This document shows positions 8,733 to 17,965 of a stretch of DNA of 64,000 nt, in pieces. Origin of the DNA: Clostridia bacterium (lineage in GTDB: Bacteria; Bacillota; Clostridia; Oscillospirales; CAG-272); the NCBI GenBank assembly GCA_017473085.1, contig JAFUNF010000021.1, positions 62,001 to 126,000 of the forward strand, read 5' to 3'. The notes beneath the pieces are model-generated. The model was not told the origin of the DNA, searched no databases, and saw only the letters and a list, made by a program, of their open reading frames with translations. Position numbers and translations under genes: made by a program. Numbering within the stretch: the stretch's first letter is position 1; every line of letters begins with the position of its first letter.

Positions 8733-10511
8733 ATGGATAACATGAATTTTAAAGAGCCTGAGCAGAAAAACGTAACCCCTGAAAGAGAGGTAATAGCTTC
8801 ACAGATGCAACTTGAAAAATATGAGGACAGGGATATAAAAGACGGCATCGAGCTTAGCGAGATTAAGGATAAAATAGGAGTATACACTAAAAAAATAGGT
8901 GTTAATCCAATCGGCAATGACGATAATTACAAGAACAATCGTGATATTGAGTCAGTTGTAAGAAATGCATATAATGTTGTTCGTCGCATTATGATGGCTC
9001 GTATGTATGAGGATAAGAAGGTATTTCTCATATTCAAGGACAATTCCTATAAAAAGGATATCAAGAAGCTTATTTCACTTATCAATGTTTTGGAAAGAAA
9101 GATGCAATTCAATTCCAAGGAAATAGATAAGACTGTTGAGGCAATTGACAGAGTTGTGGATAGGATACAAGAAAAATATCAGATTCCACCTGACGAAAAG
9201 AACCAAATTGTATCACTTGACAAATATATCAAGGACACAATGCTTTGCTTAAGAAAGACTCAAGAGATAAAGAATAGGATTGATTCTCGTATATACAAAA
9301 ATGCAATGGAAATTCTTTACAAGATGAGAGTTCAGCTCAATACCACCATCTGTGATGGCTTCTCTGTAAATGCTGAGAAGTGCTACGAAAAGGTAGCTAT
9401 GGCAATTGGAAACTTAAGAGAAAAGGCAATTGTGGATATCTATTGTGATAATACAGAGCTTGAAAATGCTCTTGAAGTAATACAAGGTGAGTGGGCAAAT
9501 CTTAACTCAATTCCTAAGAACAAGGATAGAATTGATGAGCCAACACCAATTGTCTATAACGATGCAATCAGCTTCGCAAAGGAGTATGAGCCTGTTGAAA
9601 GACTCGTAAGCACCTTCTTTAATGTTGTAAATGAGTTTATGGAAAAATATGAGAAGCTAAGTGAGCCAACCGAAAATCAAATCAACGAAAAGGAAGATGA
9701 GAGGCAAAGAATAATTCAACAGCTTGATGAGCTTGACGAGAATGCAATAGATGGATTGATTACAGTTGATCAGCATATAAGAGAGTCAAGAAAGCTAAAG
9801 GATAGAATGTATTATATCGAGGACGAAATTATGGACCTTGAGGATACCCTTGATGCCGACGAGATGGAAATTGAGAATATGCGTGACATAATGCGTCCAA
9901 TAGACGAAATGCGTAGATGTAAGGATAAAAGCTCCCGCCTTGGCTTGATAACTGAAATAGTTGCTATGTTCAAAGAGGGACAGGATATCAACTACGCAGA
10001 AATTATCACCCTTTTACAGTCAGTTAACACTCTTAGCAACGAGCAAAGCATTGTAATCAGTATGAAGATTAAGGCATTAATCGATTCATACAGACAAAAA
10101 AGCGAAAGAGTTGCTGAGGTTAGTGATAGATTTAGAAAAATTATGGACGACTTGAACAAGGAAACCGTAAGAAGCAATCAAAAACATGCCGAGGCAAGAC
10201 ACGCTTACAATTTAAAGAAGGCTGAAAGACGTCTTCAAAGACAAAAGGATAGAGAAGAGTCGCGCAAGAAAAGAGAGCATGAGCGTGCAGAGTACGAGAA
10301 GGCAATGAACGAGCTACGTGGAGAGGGTGATCTTAACAATGCTGGCGAGAAAAATGCAGAAAGAGATCGTACTTACCTTGAAAACCTTAACAAGAAGAGA
10401 AATGAAAAGTATATGCAGAATAATGGTCAGGAGGATCCACTAATGGGTCAAAAATCTGGACTTGCTAAGAAGCGTATACCTAATTCTGGAAATGTAGGCG
10501 AAGAAAACTAA
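8733..10511 (+). CDS. Long coiled-coil protein
   Basis: The open frame reaches back to 8700, but the ATG at 8733 sits behind an AAAGGAGA site, so I take that start and 592 residues. The protein is almost wholly helical and highly charged. Strong heptad-like segments lie around residues 290-420 (rich in E, D, R and I/L) and 455-555, where a K/R/E-rich helix (AERRLQRQKDREESRKK) dominates. The C-terminal ~60 residues look disordered. No enzyme motif or membrane segment is visible. In an operon with a Vps4-like ATPase, a long helical protein could be a filament, scaffold or remodelling substrate, but nothing in the sequence proves that. Its start lies 29 bases after the preceding stop. Confidence 0.75.
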   Translation: MDNMNFKEPEQKNVTPEREVIASQMQLEKYEDRDIKDGIELSEIKDKIGVYTKKIGVNPIGNDDNYKNNRDIESVVRNAYNVVRRIMMARMYEDKKVFLIFKDNSYKKDIKKLISLINVLERKMQFNSKEIDKTVEAIDRVVDRIQEKYQIPPDEKNQIVSLDKYIKDTMLCLRKTQEIKNRIDSRIYKNAMEILYKMRVQLNTTICDGFSVNAEKCYEKVAMAIGNLREKAIVDIYCDNTELENALEVIQGEWANLNSIPKNKDRIDEPTPIVYNDAISFAKEYEPVERLVSTFFNVVNEFMEKYEKLSEPTENQINEKEDERQRIIQQLDELDENAIDGLITVDQHIRESRKLKDRMYYIEDEIMDLEDTLDADEMEIENMRDIMRPIDEMRRCKDKSSRLGLITEIVAMFKEGQDINYAEIITLLQSVNTLSNEQSIVISMKIKALIDSYRQKSERVAEVSDRFRKIMDDLNKETVRSNQKHAEARHAYNLKKAERRLQRQKDREESRKKREHERAEYEKAMNELRGEGDLNNAGEKNAERDRTYLENLNKKRNEKYMQNNGQEDPLMGQKSGLAKKRIPNSGNVGEEN

Positions 10512-10520
10512 AAAATTATT

Positions 10521-10548
10521 TTCCAAGGGGCAAGCTTGCCCCTTGGAA
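10521..10548. promoter_or_regulatory. Perfect 28-bp palindrome in the operon
   Basis: A 14+14 perfect inverted repeat with centre AAG/CTT lies directly after the coiled-coil gene and before the ribosome site of the HExxH gene. On the sense strand it lacks a following T-run, so it is not a normal terminator. As RNA it would form a very stable hairpin ending about 17 bases before the start codon. It could be a processing or stability element, a translational control hairpin, or a protein-binding site. Confidence 0.7.
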
Positions 10549-10565
10549 GAAAGGTAGAAAATCCA

Positions 10566-12530
10566 ATGATTGATTTTACGAGTAAATTCGAAAGAATACT
10601 TAACAAGGCAAACGATACTTATCATAATTCCGTTGACAAGGATGAGCTTATCATTGCACACAAGAGTCTTAGTCCGATTATCAAGGCTAAGGACCCTGAG
10701 GGAAAATATGCAGAGCTAATTACCAACGCAAACGGATTAAGTATTCGTATAGGTATAAAAAGAATAGCACTCGACGCAATAAAGGACAATCTTGAGTGTA
10801 ATATTGAGTGGTCCTTGGAAAAGCTTGCAGAGCTTGAGGGCTCTGCAAACGAAAAGGGCTTTAGCAAAACCTCAGCACTTGCTGTACGCGTTAAAAATTT
10901 AATTACCAGTCTTCAATGGATATATACACAAAGCATGAAAATAAGCTCCAGTTATCTGAACGATAGAGGAAGAAACAACGAAAGCATTATTACAAAAGCT
11001 AAGGAGCAATATAGCGAGCTTTACAAGGAATGTGATATGTTGCCAAGCGAGGCAGACGTTTTTGTAGGAGTTTCTTTTCTTGACATACGTGCAGAAACAC
11101 GTGAATTTATAGATAGCTTAATTGAGGAGGCTGAGGGAATACACAAAAGACTTACCTCTGACAGAATAAACGAAAGAATAAACGGGATAATAAATAGTCT
11201 TCCAAGTGAATGGAAAACTGGGTACAGCTTTTCTCCAACCGTGTCAAACAACAATAACAAAATGATGTTAGTGCTAACACCATTTAAGGATGAGTTCTCC
11301 TTCCTTGCATACTCTTATGCAAGACAAAACGGCGCTCGTGCAACTGCTATTGATATTAATTCAAAGGTTTTTGGTGGTTGTCCTGAGAGCGATATAAATG
11401 CTATATTTGAGTATTTAGGCACAACTGCTGACGTCTTAGCGATTACAGGACTTGCTATGTACCACGACGACAACAAGCCCTCAATTCTAAGGGCACTTTA
11501 CAAGATAGCATGTAGCAAAAAGGGAATAGGTGTGTTTATTCATGATTATAATAGCACACTATCTCTTTGGCAAGAGATAGAGGACGCACTTCCTAAGGCA
11601 TATGACATATATTATATGTACCTAAAGCTTCCATCCTTCAGAGCAACTGTGGATGCAATAAAGGACGCAAGTGTGCGTGAAATTGATGAAATTTTTATTA
11701 AAAAGTGCTGTGCATATCTTGGATACTTAGGAGTAAACGAGGTAATTCAAAAGCTTAAGGAGGATTACACCTTCGATTATACAGAGCTTGCTGAGCAAAG
11801 GTCCCTTGAGAATTACAGTAAAATTTTAACCTATATTATGAACCTGAAGAGTCAAGCTCAGCTTGTAGATTCAAGCTGGGGTATATCCTTCGATTGCTTT
11901 GAGGACAAAAGCTTCGAGCCAAGGAGGGACTTTGGTGGATATGATTACGATACAAAAAGAATACTCAATCCACAAAACCTAAAAATGATAATAGATATGG
12001 AAAATATCTTGCTTCCTGCGAAGTGTGGACTTGCTGTAAATTATTGCTTGCTTTGTGGAGACGATGCATCTGTATGGAAGGAGCTGTCAAGAGAAGACCA
12101 GCTTTACAGATTATCAATAGCTAATAAGACAGTTGCAAAGCTTCTCAATACTCAATACGACCCAGAGGTTGTTATTAAAAGCATTGAGGGTAAGGCTGGT
12201 GCATATTGTTCTGGTGGTGGAAAGCAGATAGTTTATTCTGAAGCATCACTTAACAATTATAGCTGGCTTGCTGATGCTGTTTGCCACGAAATGTTCCACG
12301 CATTTCAGCATACTGCAATCCACGGAGGCTGGAAGAGATGGTACGCGAGCGAGCTTATGGTAAACGAGCAAAGAGTGGCTGAATGGGCATCCTGTGGTCA
12401 AAAATATATATCAATAGATGAGAACCAAACAGCATATGAAATTCAAGGCTATGAGGTGGATGCTCGTGTATTTGCCTCAGAGGCAATGGACGGCTTATCA
12501 AAGCATTGGTCAAGCCTAAAATTACTCTAA
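10566..12530 (+). CDS. HExxH zinc-metallopeptidase-like protein
   Basis: I chose ATG 10566 (654 residues) because AAAGGTAG precedes it; the frame also opens upstream at a TTG inside a palindrome. Residues ~570-585 contain HEMFHAFQH, the HExxH zincin motif with an extra downstream histidine. About 25 residues later come SELMVNEQRVAEWA and then YEVDARVFA, each offering a glutamate that could be the third zinc ligand. This arrangement fits a gluzincin. The N-terminal half is helical (coiled-coil-like from ~30 to 230) and may be a recognition or oligomerisation part. There is no signal peptide, so the protease domain should act in the cytoplasm unless otherwise exported. Operon context: between the coiled-coil protein and the helicase, 15 bases from the latter. 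Substrate unknown. Confidence 0.75.
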   Translation: MIDFTSKFERILNKANDTYHNSVDKDELIIAHKSLSPIIKAKDPEGKYAELITNANGLSIRIGIKRIALDAIKDNLECNIEWSLEKLAELEGSANEKGFSKTSALAVRVKNLITSLQWIYTQSMKISSSYLNDRGRNNESIITKAKEQYSELYKECDMLPSEADVFVGVSFLDIRAETREFIDSLIEEAEGIHKRLTSDRINERINGIINSLPSEWKTGYSFSPTVSNNNNKMMLVLTPFKDEFSFLAYSYARQNGARATAIDINSKVFGGCPESDINAIFEYLGTTADVLAITGLAMYHDDNKPSILRALYKIACSKKGIGVFIHDYNSTLSLWQEIEDALPKAYDIYYMYLKLPSFRATVDAIKDASVREIDEIFIKKCCAYLGYLGVNEVIQKLKEDYTFDYTELAEQRSLENYSKILTYIMNLKSQAQLVDSSWGISFDCFEDKSFEPRRDFGGYDYDTKRILNPQNLKMIIDMENILLPAKCGLAVNYCLLCGDDASVWKELSREDQLYRLSIANKTVAKLLNTQYDPEVVIKSIEGKAGAYCSGGGKQIVYSEASLNNYSWLADAVCHEMFHAFQHTAIHGGWKRWYASELMVNEQRVAEWASCGQKYISIDENQTAYEIQGYEVDARVFASEAMDGLSKHWSSLKLL

Positions 12531-12545
12531 ACAGGAGAAAAAACG

Positions 12546-15500
12546 ATGAATAAGAATGACATTATCAAAAAATACATAGTAGAGTTCCTTCACGTAAACG
12601 AGGAAGCCAATAATCGTATGATGGACCTTTACGGAAATGGTAAGACTACCTATATCACTATTGATATAAGTGATAGTAGGTCAAATCAAGACAAGCTTTA
12701 TGATCGTATTGTATCAAGAATAAAGGATAGATATGGTAAGCCCGCAATTACCGCACTTCGTGATAGCTCCTTACAGGGGACTGTTGGTAACGTTGATGAA
12801 ATTAACGTGCTTGATTGGACCATTTACAGAAACGAAGGAGCAGACAATGACACAAAGCTTAGACTATTAAATAAGCTTGCAAACAACTCCTTAGCAGAGC
12901 TTAAGCAAAAGGGCGTAAACTCCTTGTTTATGTCTGTTGGTGCAATAAAATGGGATGTACCAGACCCTAATGATAATCAAAAGACAATTAGCATAACAAC
13001 CCCACTCTTAATTTTCCCAATTAAGCTTGTTCGTGCAGTGGGACTAATGCCTGTTATGATTGATTTTGTAGCAGATGACATAAGATTAAACCCTTGTCTT
13101 ATTGAAAAAATTAATCGTGTGTATAATGAGGAGCTTGCGACAAAATTCCCAAGACCAAGACTTGTTGAGGGCTCAGTAGATATAAATGCTCTTGATATTG
13201 TAGATTATTTTTCGAGTGTAAATACATATATCGGTGAAAATTTCAGAGATTCAAGAAGAGAATTTAAGCTACTAAATAATAGTGTGGCTATTTCAAGCTT
13301 TAACAGTCTTGATATAGCTATGTACTATGACCTTGTAAACCATCAAAAGCAGCTTGAGGATAGCCAAATGATAGAAAAGCTATTTTCAAATGTTGCAAGA
13401 ATAGATAACGAGCAAATCGAAAAGCCACTTATCACATTGCCAGCTGATACTGTTCAGGAGAAAATTCTTGCAAGAGCAGTAAACAATGATGATATAATAA
13501 TTAAGGGCCCTCCAGGTACAGGTAAAACACTTACGATTGCTAACCTTATAGCATCGCTTATGGGTGCAGGTAAAAGGGTAATGTTCGTTTCTGCTAAAAC
13601 CTCAGCACTTGCAGAGGTATGTAATAAGCTACCTGAGTGCTTAAGACCATTTGTGCTGGAGCTTTTCTGTGAAAGCGAGGCAGAGGCAGCAAACTTCAGC
13701 GTTGTTGACCTGACAAACTCCCTAAGAAGGGCAAGAGATGCAGAGCCTGTTAAGGATGAAAATCTTCTTTTACATGAAATTCAAGGCTATAGAAATAGGC
13801 GTGACGAGGCTGTCAACTATCTCAATAGCTATAAGGAATACTACTTTACAAATCCCGATCCCGTTTCAGGTCATGCCTTCTATTCTACAATCAACAAGGC
13901 ATTGAAGTATGACGGCGACCCACAGCTAAGAGGTGCATTTATTGGAAGAACCTCAAGAATAACAGTTGAGGATTACGACAAAATGCACAGTGCCACAGCT
14001 CTTTGCGAAACTAATCTAAACCATATAGCAAACAACGGTCAAAAAATAGCTGTTGATAGTCCTTGGTATGATGCTGAGGCTAAGGTTACTCCATTGATGA
14101 TTGAAAACGAAATCAAGAGGGTAGTAAGTGGACTTGAGGTTATTTCGAAAAGGATTAGAGAATTTCTTGACGAACTGGGTATTAAGGACAAGGACGACAC
14201 ACTACCACTTTCCTTGTTTATGTCAATTATTGAGGCTGAGTTCAGCAAAGAGGAAATTAATAAAATTATTGTAGGCAACATTCGTCCATCACTGCTTCAG
14301 TCACTTGAGGAAAAGACAATGGAGTTCTATATGGACACGAGCCTTGACGATTATCTTACTAAAGCAATTAACTATAAGCTAACTCTATCCTGTCAGGATG
14401 AGGAGGGCGTTAAAAAGGCAATTGAACAGCTTAAAGATAAGGCTAAGTCAAAGAAGAGTGTAAGAGAGCTTCGTGAAATAAAAGGCTCTATCGAAAAGAT
14501 GAACCTTGCAGTTTCCGACTCCTGCGACATCGTTTTAGATGTATTCGAGAGATATAGCGAAAAGAACAAGGAGCTCGAAGAAATCGACGAAGAAATTGAC
14601 AAGCTTATCGTTGTTGTAGGAAAGCAAAGAGATACTCGTCGTGAGCTTCTCGAAAAGCATTTTGAAACTCTTGCCAAGTATGCTCAAAAGGACATTCAAA
14701 AATTCGGCATTTTTGATAGTAAGGCTAAAAAGGCTTACGAGGAAATTGCACGACTTCCTATCAATAAGACACCTTCAATCAACGAGGTAACTAAGGCTTG
14801 TCAGCTTTATGAAAAGCAAAAGATTACGGAAAAGGAAAAGCAGAGCGTGTTCAATCGCTTTGTTGAAATGTTCGGTGATGAGGTTACTGAGGAGGATGTA
14901 ATCAAGGTAGAGTCCTTCATTAGCGTCGGTGGCGATAAGGCTTCAAAAAAGATAATTCTCAACAATCTTTTAGAGGAAGCTGTTCTTATGGAAAAGGCAA
15001 GAGGTATGATAAGCTCTTCCCTTGAGAGAATAGATGACGAACTTAACGATAAAAATGCAAATGAGCTTTCAAGCTATTTGATTTGTGCACTTGAAAGAGC
15101 AAGAATTGAGGACCTTTATAACTTAGCATGTAAGGAACTGGGACTTGCGAACAAGGAGCTTAAGGACTTAGAGGAGCCAAATACGATAATTGCTCTAAGA
15201 AAGCTTACTGAATACTTTACGTACAATCAGACAAGAGTTGATACAATTTGCAGGTTTATAAAGGAAAATGAAAACGTTTTAAATGGTTTGGTTGCGTTAA
15301 AGGAATTTGCTCTTGAATACGAGCTTAATCCTAAATATACCGACATAGAGAGCTTAACTCTTGCTGATATAGATCGCTTTATTGAGGATATTGCAGATGC
15401 AAGAATCAGTAACGCCTGTCAACAGCTAAAGCAAACAATGAACGAGGATACTCACGGATGCTTTAAGGCATTCCTTGAATATTTTGCAACAGGAAAGTCT

Positions 15501-17159
15501 CCACTTCCAAAAAGAGGCGAGTTAAATATGACACAGCTTCTTGAATATGCATACTTTAATGCATGCACTATTGATAGAGAGGGTGCGTTAACAAAGCAGG
15601 GCAATGCTGTTTATGATGGCACCAAGCTAAGAGCAATGGAGAAAAACCTTATTTCTGCAAGCACAATGCTTGCAAGAGGTCAAGCTAAATATATTGCTCA
15701 TAAGCTGAGCATTAAGGACAAGACGTCGCCAAAATATGCATTTCTTAACAATGAAAAGCCATCTAATATAAGTGCAAGAGTATTCTTTAAGGAAAACGCT
15801 AATGCTATACTTTCTCTTGCAAGATGTATGGTATTGTCTCCATACTCTGTAAGTGTATTTATGAAGCCACAGGAATATTTCGATTATGATGTGCTAATTG
15901 TTGACGAGGCATCTCAGCTTCACGCAAGAGAAATTTTGCCTTGTGCTATTCGTGCAAAGCAGGTAGTTTTAGTAGGTGACCAAAACCAAATGCCACCAAT
16001 TAACTACTTCCAAAGAAAGGATAATGCACCACGCAAGGAGGACGATGAGGAAGAGGGTAGCAATATGTCACAGGCAGATTCAATCCTTGACCTTGCCATT
16101 AAGAATAAGTCTATTGCTACTGCTGAATTGCTATGTCACTATCGTAGTAGAAATGAATCCTTGATTGCATACTCACAAAAGAGATACTATGAAAGCATGA
16201 CAACATTCCCAACTGCAAATCCTGAAGAGGATGGACGTGGCTTGGTAGATGTATTTGTTGATGGTGGACACATAGATAGCGTAAACGTCATTGAGGCAAG
16301 AAAGGTTGTAGAGCTTATAGAACAACATTTCGATACTTACTTCGACGAGGATGCACAGATGCTTCGTGAATCGCTTGGTATAGTAGTATTTGGTCAAAAA
16401 CAGCTTGAGAGTATCGCAAGGCTCATAGATAGAAGCCCAGTAAGAGACAAGATAAAGAAGGCGAGAACAAACACAAGAGATAATCCAGACAAGACTTATT
16501 TCATCACAGCCGTTGATGCGGTACAGGGTCAGGAAATTGAGCATTTAATCATCTCCTTGACTTACTGTAAGAGAGAGGCTGATGGTAAGGTTAAGCAAAG
16601 CTTTGGTATGCTCAACAGAACTGATAATGGCGAGCGACTTGGTGAAAGAATATTCAACGTAGCTGTAACTCGTGCAATTAAGTCCTTGACGTTTGTTCAC
16701 TCAGTTCACTCACACGAAATTACAAAGCCAACACTTTCTCACCTTCGCGAGTATCTCGAAATGCTTGAATCCTTGGGTAGCAGAGATGAAGAAGCACAAC
16801 CAAAATTTGTTTCTAATAAGGACAAGGTTGACGAATTTGCTCTGAGCGTTAAGAAAGCAATTACTGAGCTTATTGCTGACGAGGATAGAATAGTTTATGG
16901 TTATGGTGTAACAGAAAAATCCTTGAGAATTCCAATTGTAATTCTGAATAAGGACAAGACCCATGCCGACCTTGGTATATTCTGCGAAACTGATATAACA
17001 GACGGAGAAAGATACACAGACACTTGGGTTAACTATCCTGAAACCCTTGAAGCACGTGGCTGGAAGCTTCACAGAATGTATATCCACGACTGGTATTTCA
17101 ATCGTGAGGCAGAGCTAAAGGCACTAAAGAACGCAATTCAAGCATTTATCACAGAATAA
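12546..17159 (+). CDS. UPF1-like SF1 helicase with C-terminal nuclease-like domain
   Basis: The protein has 1537 residues. Walker A KGPPGTGKT lies near residue 320 and motif II (VDEASQLH, followed by LVGDQNQMPP) near 1119. Late SF1 motifs are AVDAVQGQE (~1322) and NVAVTRA (~1370). The DEAS box and split architecture match UPF1/Dna2-like helicases such as the DUF4011 family. Between the two RecA halves is a ~700-residue helical and coiled-coil insert. The last ~120 residues (from FALSVKKAI, through RYTDTW and ARGWKLHRMYIHDWYF) match the layout of the Vsr/DUF559-like nuclease domain that often ends such helicases. The usual acidic metal-binding residues look partly replaced (ADLGIFCE), so catalysis is uncertain. 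A role in nucleic-acid processing or defence is inferred. Confidence 0.85.
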   Translation: MNKNDIIKKYIVEFLHVNEEANNRMMDLYGNGKTTYITIDISDSRSNQDKLYDRIVSRIKDRYGKPAITALRDSSLQGTVGNVDEINVLDWTIYRNEGADNDTKLRLLNKLANNSLAELKQKGVNSLFMSVGAIKWDVPDPNDNQKTISITTPLLIFPIKLVRAVGLMPVMIDFVADDIRLNPCLIEKINRVYNEELATKFPRPRLVEGSVDINALDIVDYFSSVNTYIGENFRDSRREFKLLNNSVAISSFNSLDIAMYYDLVNHQKQLEDSQMIEKLFSNVARIDNEQIEKPLITLPADTVQEKILARAVNNDDIIIKGPPGTGKTLTIANLIASLMGAGKRVMFVSAKTSALAEVCNKLPECLRPFVLELFCESEAEAANFSVVDLTNSLRRARDAEPVKDENLLLHEIQGYRNRRDEAVNYLNSYKEYYFTNPDPVSGHAFYSTINKALKYDGDPQLRGAFIGRTSRITVEDYDKMHSATALCETNLNHIANNGQKIAVDSPWYDAEAKVTPLMIENEIKRVVSGLEVISKRIREFLDELGIKDKDDTLPLSLFMSIIEAEFSKEEINKIIVGNIRPSLLQSLEEKTMEFYMDTSLDDYLTKAINYKLTLSCQDEEGVKKAIEQLKDKAKSKKSVRELREIKGSIEKMNLAVSDSCDIVLDVFERYSEKNKELEEIDEEIDKLIVVVGKQRDTRRELLEKHFETLAKYAQKDIQKFGIFDSKAKKAYEEIARLPINKTPSINEVTKACQLYEKQKITEKEKQSVFNRFVEMFGDEVTEEDVIKVESFISVGGDKASKKIILNNLLEEAVLMEKARGMISSSLERIDDELNDKNANELSSYLICALERARIEDLYNLACKELGLANKELKDLEEPNTIIALRKLTEYFTYNQTRVDTICRFIKENENVLNGLVALKEFALEYELNPKYTDIESLTLADIDRFIEDIADARISNACQQLKQTMNEDTHGCFKAFLEYFATGKSPLPKRGELNMTQLLEYAYFNACTIDREGALTKQGNAVYDGTKLRAMEKNLISASTMLARGQAKYIAHKLSIKDKTSPKYAFLNNEKPSNISARVFFKENANAILSLARCMVLSPYSVSVFMKPQEYFDYDVLIVDEASQLHAREILPCAIRAKQVVLVGDQNQMPPINYFQRKDNAPRKEDDEEEGSNMSQADSILDLAIKNKSIATAELLCHYRSRNESLIAYSQKRYYESMTTFPTANPEEDGRGLVDVFVDGGHIDSVNVIEARKVVELIEQHFDTYFDEDAQMLRESLGIVVFGQKQLESIARLIDRSPVRDKIKKARTNTRDNPDKTYFITAVDAVQGQEIEHLIISLTYCKREADGKVKQSFGMLNRTDNGERLGERIFNVAVTRAIKSLTFVHSVHSHEITKPTLSHLREYLEMLESLGSRDEEAQPKFVSNKDKVDEFALSVKKAITELIADEDRIVYGYGVTEKSLRIPIVILNKDKTHADLGIFCETDITDGERYTDTWVNYPETLEARGWKLHRMYIHDWYFNREAELKALKNAIQAFITE

Positions 17160-17172
17160 TAGGAGAAAAACT

Positions 17173-17880
17173 ATGAAAAAAGAACAAAAAGCACCACTTG
17201 GTGCAAGACCGATGAACGACGGAAAAATTCACATAGATGAAAAAGCACTTCTTTTAGCTAAAATTGAGGACAAGGAAAAAGAATCAGACGAAAGATTGGC
17301 TGATTTAGTGGAAAGGCTAAAGGGTATTGAGGAATCTCATAGCGCAAATAAAAGCGTGCTCAGAGAAACTATAATTAGTGTAATTAATATGATTGCACAA
17401 TTCAAAGAACTCATTCAAGAGGTTAGAGTTGTTCAAATAGCCTTTGAGACACTAAGCACTACTCTTGGTATTGTAGAGGATGTTTTCAAGGTAATTGATT
17501 TGATAATTGATGGTCAAATCAAGGAGGACCCAGGTGCATTTTCTTCCTTCAAAATGTCAATAAAGGTAAACAGAATGGGAAGATCTATTCGCAGACGCTT
17601 TTCAAGAATGCAACAAACTATCAATGTTCTGCCTAAAATGCTGAGCTTTATGAGTGGCTTTAACAAGACATTAGGTAGCTCTATGGGTAAAATGAACAAG
17701 AAGAGCAAAAGGGACGTGGATAATTTTCAGGAGTCTGGCTCTGGGCTTACTCCAAGTGCACTTGACATGCTTAAGGATGCAGGCATAGATTATGAACCCA
17801 AAAAACCTTTAGAACCTAAGGAAAAGAAGTCAGACGATGGAGACGACGGTAACAGAGACGATCCATACGGAGGCATCTAA
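17173..17880 (+). CDS. Small helical protein next to Vps4-like ATPase
   Basis: This 235-residue protein has no family I can name. Residues ~25-105 form charged then hydrophobic helices. A basic patch follows (NRMGRSIRRRFSRMQQ, ~135-150), then a methionine-rich helix (LPKMLSFMSGFNKTLG). The last ~45 residues are a disordered acidic tail ending DDPYGGI. This order of core helices, a Met-rich helix and a flexible acidic tail recalls ESCRT-III subunits, and the Met-rich part is loosely like CHMP2/Vps2 sequences. However, in ESCRT-III the basic region is N-terminal, so the resemblance is incomplete. The gene starts 13 bases after the helicase stop behind a TAGGAGAA site and is followed by the Vps4-like ATPase. 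A membrane- or filament-associated partner of that ATPase is my inference. Confidence 0.7.
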   Translation: MKKEQKAPLGARPMNDGKIHIDEKALLLAKIEDKEKESDERLADLVERLKGIEESHSANKSVLRETIISVINMIAQFKELIQEVRVVQIAFETLSTTLGIVEDVFKVIDLIIDGQIKEDPGAFSSFKMSIKVNRMGRSIRRRFSRMQQTINVLPKMLSFMSGFNKTLGSSMGKMNKKSKRDVDNFQESGSGLTPSALDMLKDAGIDYEPKKPLEPKEKKSDDGDDGNRDDPYGGI

Positions 17881-17892
17881 TCAAAGCATTTT

Positions 17893-17938
17893 TGAGGATC
17901 TCTGTGTGCTACGCCAGTAACACACAGAGAATATCTCA
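17893..17938 (+). promoter_or_regulatory. Stem-loop between helical-protein and AAA genes
   Basis: Within the 85-base gap a 10-bp perfect stem (17899-17908 with 17921-17930) is flanked by an outer TGAG/CTCA pairing. No T-run follows, so it is unlikely to end transcription completely. It may set the mRNA ratio of the upstream genes to the ATPase through processing or partial attenuation. Confidence 0.6.
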
Positions 17939-17965
17939 TAACTAACAAAAAACGGAGGCAAACAA

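Noticed and set aside
10536-10565. Upstream TTG start for the HExxH protein
   Set aside because: It lies inside the 28-bp palindrome without a ribosome site; ATG 10566 has a better one.
16173-16544. Minus-strand 123-residue frame, and similar long antisense frames within the helicase, MBG and lipoprotein genes
   Set aside because: They are shadows of the strongly supported sense genes and lack ribosome sites.
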